DNA of 35,649 nucleotides from the NCBI GenBank assembly GCA_902373545.1, contig CABKMZ010000015.1, positions 1-35,649 on the forward strand. Direction: 5' to 3'. Made by a program: the position numbers and the translations under genes. The DNA comes from an uncultured Actinomyces sp. (lineage in GTDB: Bacteria > Actinomycetota > Actinomycetes > Actinomycetales > Actinomycetaceae). The notes under the pieces were generated by a model. That model was not told the origin of the DNA. It did no database searches and saw only the letters and a program-made list of their open reading frames with translations. Shown one piece after another: positions 29,113 through 35,649 of the stretch (its first letter is position 1; each line of letters begins with the position of its first letter).

Positions 29113-32100
29113 TTACTCGGATCGCAGCGCCTCGACGGGATCCTGACGCGAGGCGCGCGCGGCCGGGATGATGCCGGCGACGACGGTCAGGCCGACGGAC
29201 ACGGCCACCAGCACCAGAGCGGTGACCGGCGAGAGCTGCGCGATGTTCTCCACGTTAAAGGAGGAGTAGGCGATCGAGTTGGCGATGGCGCACAGCCCGT
29301 AGGTCACGCCCACGCCGATCGCGCCGGCGAGGAAGCCCTCGATGACGGTTTCCGCGTTGAACACTCGGGACACGTCGCCCTTGGAGGCGCCGATCGAGCG
29401 AAGGATGCCGATCTCCTTGCGGCGCTCGAGCACCGAAATGTAGGTGATGATCGAGATCATGATCGAGGAGACCACGAGCGAGATGGACACGAAGGCGATG
29501 AGCAGCCACGAGATGATGTCGACGATCTTGGTCACCGAGCTCATGAGGGTGCCCATGACGTCGGAGTAGGTGATGACCTTGTCGGAGGCGCCGGCCGCCT
29601 CGTTGTCCTTGTTGTAGGTGTCCAGCGCCGTCTTGACTTTGTCCTTGTCCGCGAAGGACTTGGGGTAGATCGAGATGTTGGAGGGCGAGGCGATGTCCGC
29701 CCAGCCGAGGTTACGCAGGTTCGCCTCCAGGCTCGGCACGTTCGTGGAGAACATGGTCGCCATGAGCGCCGCGAGGGATTTCTCGTCCACGTTGGACTTG
29801 AAGGCCTCGGCAAAGGCGTTCGGGTCCATCGAGAAAGCGCTGGACATGTTGGCCGCGAACTGGTCCATGACCGTGCCGATCTGCGTGCTGATCGCGCCGG
29901 AGAGCTGCGTCATCATCTGGGTCATCGCGGTCGTCATCGCCTCTTGCATGACCGCCCCGATGGCTGCGCCCACGCCCTGCGTGAGGGTCGCGCCCAGCTG
30001 CGTCGCGATCTGCGTGGAGATGGCGTTCATGACCTGGGTGGAGATGTCGGTGCCGATCTTCGCCAGGGCGGGGTCGTCCCCGATGGCCTTGATCAGGTTG
30101 GCGCTGAGCTTGTCGGCGTCCACGACCTGGTCGGAGGTCACCGCCGTGCGGATCTTCTCGAGGACCTCGGGTTGGGTGAAGTAGTTCGAGGCCAGGGTCG
30201 CGAAGTCGGTCGTGCCGCCTTCTTCGATCTGCTTCTGAGCGTACTCCTGGAAGCCCTGCGCGATCTCGCTGGCCTGGGTGGCCAGGTAGTCGCCGGCCCC
30301 GTCCTTCACGGCGCCATCCGCGAGCGCGGAGGTGATGATCGCGCTGAAGTCGACGTCGGCGAGCTGTGGCAGATCCTTGGTGAGGTCACCCAGGTTGAGG
30401 GAGGACAGGTCGAAGGCCGGGCCGGACTGGGCGCCCGACTGCGGGGCGACGGCGGACAGGTCGATGTTGGACAGGTCGAGGCTGGATAGGTCCATGCCCG
30501 ACATGTCGAGGGTGGAGAAGTCGATGCTGGACAGGTCCATGCCGGAAAAGTCCATGGCCGACAGGTCCATCTGCATCTTGTCGGGGTCGATCTGGAAGGC
30601 GGCCGACAACTTGGTTTCGTCGACCGTGAACAGGGAGGACATGTCGAAGCCGCCGGACTGACTCTTCTGGTTGTCCGCCAGTTCCTTGAAGGTCTTACCG
30701 GTGAAGACGTCGACGTCGGGCTTGGCGCGCTGGGCCTTGACGATGGGGCTGGCCGTGGCTTCCTCGATCATCTGGTAGGTCAGCGCGGGGGTGTAGGCGA
30801 TGCCCTGGCGCAGGGAGCCGCCCTTGTCGGAGTTGGGCTTGACGATGCCCGAGATGGTCAGTTCCTGGCCGCCGTCCACGAGCTTCTTCATGTAGTCAGC
30901 ATCGTTGGAGCGGTCGGTCCACACCTTGTAGGTCTCGTCCCACGTGTACTTGTCGAAGGCGTTGATGCGTCGGAAGGTGGTCCCCAGGATCGTCGTGTAG
31001 TCGTAGGTGGCGTCACTGGCTCCGGATTGGAGACCCGACTGCGCACTGGACTGGGCGTTGCCGCCGAGCGTCCCCTGGTAGTACTTGCGCATCAGGTCGT
31101 CGAATTCCTTATGGTCTTTCAGGCCCAGCGTGTACTCGAAGATGTTGGGCATGTTGCCGTCCTCGTCCAGGACCAGGACGACCTCGTTGGCGCCTTTCGG
31201 CCAGGCGCCTGCGACCACATTGTAGGAGGAGGTGTACAGAGTGGACGTGGCGGGCATCTGGTAGAAGGCGTTGGTGACCATCATCGATCCGAAAGCACCC
31301 GCGCCAAAACCCGTTTCCATCTGCTTCATGGACTGGTCGGGGCTGACCTGGACGGTCGCCTTGGTGGTGTCGGACTGGTAGATCTGGGGGACAACGTCGT
31401 AGTCGTATTCGATGGCGTTGGTCATCGTCTCGATGCCGCCGCCGTTGTTGTCCAGGAAGACCTTGAGGGAGGCCAGGTCGTTGGTCTTCGCGTCGCGGAT
31501 CGTGTCCGCGAAGGTGCGCATGTCGGACACGCCCACCTTCCCGTCGGGCGCGGTTTTCGCCTTTGCGGAGTCCGAGGCCGACACGGAGAGCGCGGCGGTC
31601 ATGTCGACGCCGCTCTTTTGGATCGTCAGCGGGTAGGACCCAAGGGTCTCCTCCTCCGTCTTTTGGATGTAGGCGTTCGTCCCGCTGGCGAGGGCGAGGA
31701 TGGCGGCGATGCCGATGATGCCGATGGACCCCGCGAAGGAGGTCATGAGGGTGCGGCCCTTCTTGGTCATCAGGTTGTTGGCGGACAGGGACAGGGCGGT
31801 CAGGAAGCCCATGGAGGTGCGCCGTGCGGGCTTGGCGGTGCGCTGGTCCTCGGCGGTGGGCACGAAGGGGTCGGAGTCGGCGACGATGCTTCCGTCGGCC
31901 AGCTCGACGATGCGGGTGGCGTACTGGTGGGCCAGCTCAGGGTTGTGCGTGACCATGATGACCAGGCGATCGCGGGCCACGTCGCGCAGCAGGTCCATGA
32001 CCTGAACGCTGGTCTTGGAGTCGAGGGCGCCGGTGGGTTCGTCCGCGAGGAGGATCTCGGGGTCGTTGATGAGGGCTCGCGCAATGGCGACGCGCTGCAT

Positions 32101-32538
32101 CTGGCCACCCGACATCTGCGAGGGCTTCTTGTGGACGTGGTCGGCTAGGCCGACGCGAGTCAGGGCATCGAGGGCGCGCTTACGTCGTTCGGAGCGGGAG
32201 ACGCCCGACAGGGTCAGGGCCAGCTCGACATTGGACAGGACGCTTTGGTGCGGGATCAGGTTGTAGGCCTGGAAGACGAAGCCGATGCGGTTGTTTCGGT
32301 ACGCGTCCCAGTCGCGCGCCTTGTAATTCTTCGTGGAGATGCCGTCGATCACGAGGTCGCCGCTTTGGAAGCGGTCCAGGCCTCCGATGACGTTGAGCAT
32401 CGTCGTCTTGCCGGAGCCCGACTGGCCCAGCACGGCGACGAATTCGTTGTCGCGGAAGGCCACGGAGACCTTGTTGAGTGCTACCTGCACGAGGTTGGCG
32501 GTCTGATAAGCCTTGACGATTTCCTTCAGCTCAAGCAT
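29113..32538 (-). CDS. MacB-type ABC transporter, fused ATPase and FtsX-like permease, with pentapeptide-like repeats
   Basis: 1141-residue membrane protein. ATPase residues 1-~230 have Walker [10 protein letters not shown] (38-46), signature [15 protein letters not shown] and Walker [13 protein letters not shown]. One membrane helix follows (~265-290, [20 protein letters not shown]), then an extracytoplasmic domain of about 640 residues. The C-terminus has three helices with the FtsX core ([43 protein letters not shown]). This is the four-helix MacB/LolCD topology, which drives extracellular work rather than small-molecule passage. Residues ~655-697 are pentapeptide-like: [30 protein letters not shown]. 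The gene is monocistronic. MacB-type transporters of this form are common in Actinomyces and Bifidobacterium; the substrate is unknown. Confidence 0.88.
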   Translation of the reverse strand: MLELKEIVKAYQTANLVQVALNKVSVAFRDNEFVAVLGQSGSGKTTMLNVIGGLDRFQSGDLVIDGISTKNYKARDWDAYRNNRIGFVFQAYNLIPHQSVLSNVELALTLSGVSRSERRKRALDALTRVGLADHVHKKPSQMSGGQMQRVAIARALINDPEILLADEPTGALDSKTSVQVMDLLRDVARDRLVIMVTHNPELAHQYATRIVELADGSIVADSDPFVPTAEDQRTAKPARRTSMGFLTALSLSANNLMTKKGRTLMTSFAGSIGIIGIAAILALASGTNAYIQKTEEETLGSYPLTIQKSGVDMTAALSVSASDSAKAKTAPDGKVGVSDMRTFADTIRDAKTNDLASLKVFLDNNGGGIETMTNAIEYDYDVVPQIYQSDTTKATVQVSPDQSMKQMETGFGAGAFGSMMVTNAFYQMPATSTLYTSSYNVVAGAWPKGANEVVLVLDEDGNMPNIFEYTLGLKDHKEFDDLMRKYYQGTLGGNAQSSAQSGLQSGASDATYDYTTILGTTFRRINAFDKYTWDETYKVWTDRSNDADYMKKLVDGGQELTISGIVKPNSDKGGSLRQGIAYTPALTYQMIEEATASPIVKAQRAKPDVDVFTGKTFKELADNQKSQSGGFDMSSLFTVDETKLSAAFQIDPDKMQMDLSAMDFSGMDLSSIDFSTLDMSGMDLSSLDLSNIDLSAVAPQSGAQSGPAFDLSSLNLGDLTKDLPQLADVDFSAIITSALADGAVKDGAGDYLATQASEIAQGFQEYAQKQIEEGGTTDFATLASNYFTQPEVLEKIRTAVTSDQVVDADKLSANLIKAIGDDPALAKIGTDISTQVMNAISTQIATQLGATLTQGVGAAIGAVMQEAMTTAMTQMMTQLSGAISTQIGTVMDQFAANMSSAFSMDPNAFAEAFKSNVDEKSLAALMATMFSTNVPSLEANLRNLGWADIASPSNISIYPKSFADKDKVKTALDTYNKDNEAAGASDKVITYSDVMGTLMSSVTKIVDIISWLLIAFVSISLVVSSIMISIITYISVLERRKEIGILRSIGASKGDVSRVFNAETVIEGFLAGAIGVGVTYGLCAIANSIAYSSFNVENIAQLSPVTALVLVAVSVGLTVVAGIIPAARASRQDPVEALRSE

Positions 32539-32652
32539 GCGTCGTCCCTACGATTCGTCACTGTGTCTGCCTACAAGCGTAGCCGAGCGGTCCTTCGCGC
32601 AGATGATCTTTTGTCACGAGCGAACCCTGATTGTTCCCCTAGTAATCCCTGA

Positions 32653-32676
32653 CCAGGGGGTGCGGGGCACCCCTGG
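32653..32676. promoter_or_regulatory. Inverted repeat in the ABC/GNAT divergent promoter
   Basis: CCAGGGGGTGC and GCACCCCTGG form a hairpin or operator with one bulge, between two divergent genes where no terminator is required. About 115 bp before the transporter start and 80 bp before the GNAT start. Confidence 0.45.
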
Positions 32677-32695
32677 GAGACGCGCAAAAACCGGC

Positions 32696-32708
32696 CCCGG
32701 CCTCGTTC
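32696..32708 (-). repeat. Near-exact GACGAGGCCGGGG (one mismatch), intergenic
   Basis: CCCCGGCCTCGTT, oriented like the TetR and rsmA copies relative to the downstream GNAT gene, 36 nt before its -10 box. Confidence 0.55.
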
Positions 32709-32744
32709 ATCGGGACGCCCGGGGAGCCTCGCATGACCCCTGGG

Positions 32745-32750
32745 TATCAT
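32745..32750 (+). promoter_or_regulatory. -10 box, leaderless promoter of the GNAT gene
   Basis: TATCAT ends 6 nt before the ATG at 32757, with GAGGG in between. Confidence 0.5.
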
Positions 32751-32756
32751 GAGGGC

Positions 32757-33329
32757 ATGACAGACCTCACCCGAATCCCCGTGCCCAACGAGGGGCCAAT
32801 CACTGACAAAGTCAAGGAAATCTACGAGCGCTCCTTCCCTCCCGAGGAGCAGATCCCCCTTCCCGAACTGCTGCGCTCAGCCGAGGCACCCGAGGTGTCC
32901 TTCGTCGCCTGGGCCGACCCTGCCCTGCCCACGGACGAGGCCGGGGCAACCCACGTGGTCGCCCTGACGTACTCGTTCGCGTTCCATGACCTCTTCTACC
33001 TGGGCTTTCTCGCCGTTGATGGGCGCACGCGCAGCGCGGGCTACGGCTCGCGCATCCTGACCTACTTTGCCGAGCGCTACGGGGATGTGCCGCAGCTGCT
33101 CGAAATCGAGCCGGTCGTGCGCGAGGCCGCAAACTACCAGCAGCGCGTACGACGCCTGGCGTTCTACGAACGCAACGGTTTCACGGTGACGAACATGATC
33201 ACCCACGAGGCCGACCAGACCTACCGGGTCCTGACTCGTAACGGGATCGTCACCCCGCAGCGGCTGGAGGAGGCCCTCAATTCGGTGACCGAGGATCCCG
33301 CCTACGCCTCGCGTGTGACGACCGACTGA
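32757..33329 (+). CDS. GNAT family N-acetyltransferase
   Basis: 190-residue acetyltransferase. The acetyl-CoA region reads LGFLAVDGRTRSAGYGSRILTYF (about 80-102), a variant of the R/Q-x-x-G-x-G/A loop. LLEIEPVV and RVRRLAFYERNGF give the later GNAT strand and helix. The substrate is unknown. ATG 32757 fits a leaderless promoter; an upstream in-frame ATG at 32733 lies before the -10 box and is rejected. Exact GACGAGGCCGGGG at 32934-32946 encodes TDEAGAT in a loop between two strands. A hairpin follows the stop. Confidence 0.85.
   Translation: MTDLTRIPVPNEGPITDKVKEIYERSFPPEEQIPLPELLRSAEAPEVSFVAWADPALPTDEAGATHVVALTYSFAFHDLFYLGFLAVDGRTRSAGYGSRILTYFAERYGDVPQLLEIEPVVREAANYQQRVRRLAFYERNGFTVTNMITHEADQTYRVLTRNGIVTPQRLEEALNSVTEDPAYASRVTTD
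32934..32946 (+). repeat. Exact GACGAGGCCGGGG, in the GNAT gene
   Basis: Sense orientation, Asp-Glu-Ala-Gly frame, in a stretch ALPTDEAGATHVV that looks like an added loop. Confidence 0.7.
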
Positions 33330-33340
33330 CGCCGCTTTCG

Positions 33341-33386
33341 GGGAGCGCTGCTCCCGCCGGGCCGCCCCTGTGCCGGGCGCGGCCCG
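33341..33386. terminator. Terminator region between GNAT and antiporter genes
   Basis: Two hairpins: GGGAGC-GCT-GCTCCC (33341-33355), and CGGGCCGC (33358-33365) with GCGGCCCG (33379-33386). They lie between convergent stops. Confidence 0.65.
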
Positions 33387-33411
33387 CTTTCGCGCGCGGC
33401 CTGGACGCCTC

Positions 33412-35421
33412 TCAGTGCTCCGAGCCTCGGCTGGAGACCAGGAGGATTTCCTCGTTGTCGAGCCTGGCGAGCGCACCTTCGAGGGCGGCCGAGGAGAAGA
33501 CTCCCTCGTCGCGGGCTTGCAGGAGGGCGTCGCGCTGGGCGTGGATGGCCTCGAGGGCGAGTTCGCGGATCTGCTCGCGGGTAAAGGAGCGCTCGACCTC
33601 CTCTTCGCTCATGTCGACCGTGTCGCGCTCCTCGTCGCCCACCCCATCGACGGTGTTCTCGCGGGCGACCGGTTCGTCACTCTCGTGCGGGGCTGCGAGG
33701 CGCTCGTCGTCACCGTACTCGGGGCATAGCCCGATGCGAGTGGCGCCAGCCTGGGCACCTGCATTGTGCAGGATGTCGGTGAGCACGCGGTCGGCCGTGC
33801 GCGCGATGTACTCGCCATCGTCGGGGTTGTTCGCGGCGACGACGTGCCCCATGCGGGACAGCGTGCGCGAAACGCCCGCGGAGAGCAGCGTCTTGCCGTC
33901 GAGCTCGTGGATCGCCTGAGCGAGGGCCGTGTCCACCAGGGCGGATCCCATGACTGTCAGGAGCTTGGCGTGTTCCTCCTCGGAGATGTCACCCGACGCC
34001 ATCTGGGGTTTGACGATGCGGATCAAGCCGGGCAGGGTCAGGCCCTGGATGATGAGGGCACCGGCTGCGACGAACAGGGCAATCGTGAGCAGGAGCGGTC
34101 GCAGCGGAGCGTATGCCGAGATCGTCTGCGCGGCCGCCAGGGTGATCGCCCCGCGCATGCCCGCCCACACGATGACGCTGCCTTCGCGCGGGCCCAGCGG
34201 CTCGTTCGCAAAGTAGTCCAGGTCCGTGCCGCGCAGGGCGTTGCGGCGCTGACGCGAGTCGAGGCGGCGGCGGTAGTGCTTGATGGCCTTGTCCCAGTGC
34301 TCGGGGCTCAGGTCGCGGGCCTCGAGCATCTCGGCGTCGACCTCACAGGCCGCGTTCATGCGCTTCTCGAAGCGTTCGATGCTCTCGTTTTCGGCGTCGT
34401 AGCGGCGCTGGCGGTGCTTGCGCCGGTGGTCGAGCCAGGCCAGCATGAAGGCGATGAAGACCGCGCGCATCACCATGATGAGCGCGCCGAGCGTGACCGC
34501 CAGGAACGCGGCGAAGCCCAGGCCTCCCGAGTAATGGCTGGTTTCTTCAACGATGCCGAAGGCCTGCAGGCCCATCGTCAGGAAGATTCCGCCCTCCAGC
34601 AGGAGGGTTGCGGTCTCCCAGTTCTGCTGCGAGAAACGCCTGTTCATGGCTGAGATCGTGGCCGCTCGGCGCCGAGAGACGACCAAGCCGGCGATGACGG
34701 CCGCGACCAGGCCGGATCCGCCCAGGTGCTCGGCTGGGATCGAGGCAATGAAGGGCATGACGAAGGAGAAGACGGTGTCGGCGGAAGGGTCCTTGATGAG
34801 GGCGCGCAGGCGCACGCCGACTTCGCCGACGACCCATCCGATGGCGGCCGCGATACCGAGGGCGATCGCGACCTTGCCGATGAGCAGGCCCGGGTGGAGG
34901 GCGTGTTCGTCGGCGGCCAGGCCCGCGCTCATCGCGGCGGAGAGCAGGACGAGCGAGGTCGCGTCGTTGAAGAGTCCCTCGCCCTCGAGCACCGTGATGA
35001 TGCGGTGGGAGACGCCGGAGCGTTTCGCGATCGAGATGGCGACCGCGTCCGTTGGGGACAGGACCGCGCCGAGCGCGACGCCCCAGGGAAGGGAGATCGG
35101 GGGGACCAGCCAGTTGATGACGAAGCCGACCGCGAAGGCAGAGAGGAACACCAGGGGGATCGCCAGCATGGCGACGGCCTGCATCTCGCGGCGGAAGTCC
35201 ATGGTTGGCATGCGCACGGCCGCGGAGAAGAGCAGGGGCGGCAGCACCATCTCGAGGACGATGTGCGGCGCGATTTGGATGGCCCCCACCTGCGGAAGGA
35301 AGCCGATCGCCAGGCCGACGGCGAGGAGGATCAAGGGGGCTGCCACGCGCACCTTGGGCGCGACGAATTGGCATGCAACGATGATGAGCATTCCGGCCAG
35401 GGCGATAAGAAGGGGATCCAC
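33412..35421 (-). CDS. CPA1-family Na+/H+ antiporter (NhaP/NHE type)
   Basis: 669-residue integral membrane exchanger of Na+ (or K+) for H+. About twelve hydrophobic segments run from residue 1 to ~330 and 410-470. The CPA1 core is visible: LSPTDAVA (121-128) and EGEGLFNDATSLV (146-158), whose Asn-Asp pair binds the cation. A charged cytoplasmic loop (~325-405) splits the membrane part before GMRGAITLAAA, and a long acidic cytoplasmic tail (~480-669) could be regulatory. GTG 35421 lies 6 nt after a TACAAT box, so the message is leaderless. Ion preference is not predictable. Confidence 0.92.
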   Translation of the reverse strand: MDPLLIALAGMLIIVACQFVAPKVRVAAPLILLAVGLAIGFLPQVGAIQIAPHIVLEMVLPPLLFSAAVRMPTMDFRREMQAVAMLAIPLVFLSAFAVGFVINWLVPPISLPWGVALGAVLSPTDAVAISIAKRSGVSHRIITVLEGEGLFNDATSLVLLSAAMSAGLAADEHALHPGLLIGKVAIALGIAAAIGWVVGEVGVRLRALIKDPSADTVFSFVMPFIASIPAEHLGGSGLVAAVIAGLVVSRRRAATISAMNRRFSQQNWETATLLLEGGIFLTMGLQAFGIVEETSHYSGGLGFAAFLAVTLGALIMVMRAVFIAFMLAWLDHRRKHRQRRYDAENESIERFEKRMNAACEVDAEMLEARDLSPEHWDKAIKHYRRRLDSRQRRNALRGTDLDYFANEPLGPREGSVIVWAGMRGAITLAAAQTISAYAPLRPLLLTIALFVAAGALIIQGLTLPGLIRIVKPQMASGDISEEEHAKLLTVMGSALVDTALAQAIHELDGKTLLSAGVSRTLSRMGHVVAANNPDDGEYIARTADRVLTDILHNAGAQAGATRIGLCPEYGDDERLAAPHESDEPVARENTVDGVGDEERDTVDMSEEEVERSFTREQIRELALEAIHAQRDALLQARDEGVFSSAALEGALARLDNEEILLVSSRGSEH

Positions 35422-35427
35422 AGGTTA

Positions 35428-35433
35428 ATTGTA
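35428..35433 (-). promoter_or_regulatory. -10 box, leaderless promoter of the antiporter gene
   Basis: TACAAT on the - strand, exactly 6 nt before the GTG. Confidence 0.55.
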
Positions 35434-35572
35434 TTGTGCGCAACCCCTCCAGCGCCGTTGCCACCTCACCACAGCGGCTACGCGCGCCGCGAACTCGCAC
35501 GAACCACGCCCACCCAACTGCGCTCCATACCAGTCCCAGATGTCAAACAGACCCATACGAGCAGAGCACGCG

Positions 35573-35594
35573 CTATCCTTAACGCATAGGATAG
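35573..35594. promoter_or_regulatory. Inverted repeat before the last gene
   Basis: CTATCCT and AGGATAG arms, 8 nt apart, end at the GAGGAGG ribosome-binding site of the gene at 35606. A repressor here, or a hairpin, would affect initiation. The GGATAG half-site also occurs in the 19-bp array at 24113-24238. Confidence 0.5.
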
Positions 35595-35605
35595 AGGAGG
35601 TTCTC

Positions 35606-35649
35606 ATGACCGCTTACGACCACTCGTCGGGGTACACCTACGGCACCGA
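35606..35649 (+). CDS. Unidentified gene, 3' truncated by window edge
   Basis: Only the first 14 codons are visible (MTAYDHSSGYTYGT). The start is well supported by GAGGAGG about 6 nt upstream. The Tyr/Ser/Gly-rich beginning is too short to name a family. Confidence 0.6.
   Translation, partial: MTAYDHSSGYTYGT

Noticed and set aside
1..35649. Avoidance of GCCGGC as proof of an old R-M system
   Set aside because: GCCGGC is plentiful even in the first 3 kb, so no avoidance signal is visible.

Overview
The window is chromosomal DNA of a high-G+C actinobacterium, most likely an oral member of the Actinomycetaceae (Actinomyces/Schaalia type). Evidence is the strong G/C bias at third codon positions, typical actinobacterial families (DUF3117, RpfB with DUF348 and G5 domains, PRC-barrel/MgtE_N/CBS protein), frequent GTG starts, many apparently leaderless promoters (a TANNNT box about 6-7 nt before the start codon), and a secreted GH87-like alpha-1,3-glucanase that suits dental biofilm. 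Genus assignment is inference.

Layout. 1-5391: 3' end of pepP (+), a general-stress membrane protein (-), then a + cluster of MgtE_N/CBS protein, DUF1003 protein and Mrp P-loop ATPase, an O-methyltransferase, and convergent DUF3117. 5583-8416: LOG-family protein and dapE (-), and an unrecognised divergent gene (+). 8603-10428: a type II restriction-modification pair. The endonuclease matches NgoMIV residue by residue, so GCCGGC specificity is predicted. 10509-15977: a - strand series of a BMP-type lipoprotein, mannose-1-phosphate guanylyltransferase, rplY, prs, a C-terminally short glmU and tRNA-Gln(TTG). 16089-19485: TetR regulator (+), DUF1540 cysteine-rich protein (-) and the GH87-like enzyme (-). 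19792-28369: ABC-F ATPase, ispE, rsmA/ksgA, an SLT-type DUF348/G5 protein, rpfB and tatD (all -). 28418-35649: DJ-1/PfpI protein, a large MacB-type ABC transporter, a GNAT acetyltransferase (+), a CPA1 Na+/H+ antiporter (-) and the start of one more + gene.

Much of this follows backbones I recall from Mycobacterium: tatD-rpfB-ksgA-ispE, and glmU-prs-rplY with tRNA-Gln and a TetR gene alongside. Interruptions stand out against it: the R-M pair, the glucanase, and a 754-bp noncoding stretch inside the rpf-ksgA junction that carries three tandem arrays.

The most unusual signal is a dispersed word, GACGAGGCCGGGG (core GACGAGGCC). Seven exact 13-mers and at least 22 cores lie in 35.6 kb. It occurs in promoter regions, in inverted pairs that form terminators, and inside four unrelated proteins, where it encodes Asp-Glu-Ala-Gly in loop-like segments. 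This resembles the way DNA-uptake sequences are distributed in Neisseria and Haemophilus. A second unusual signal is a seven-site array of an ATCCGGATAGGTT element spaced 19 bp apart (21 bp at the centre, where orientation flips), between the SLT-type gene and ksgA.
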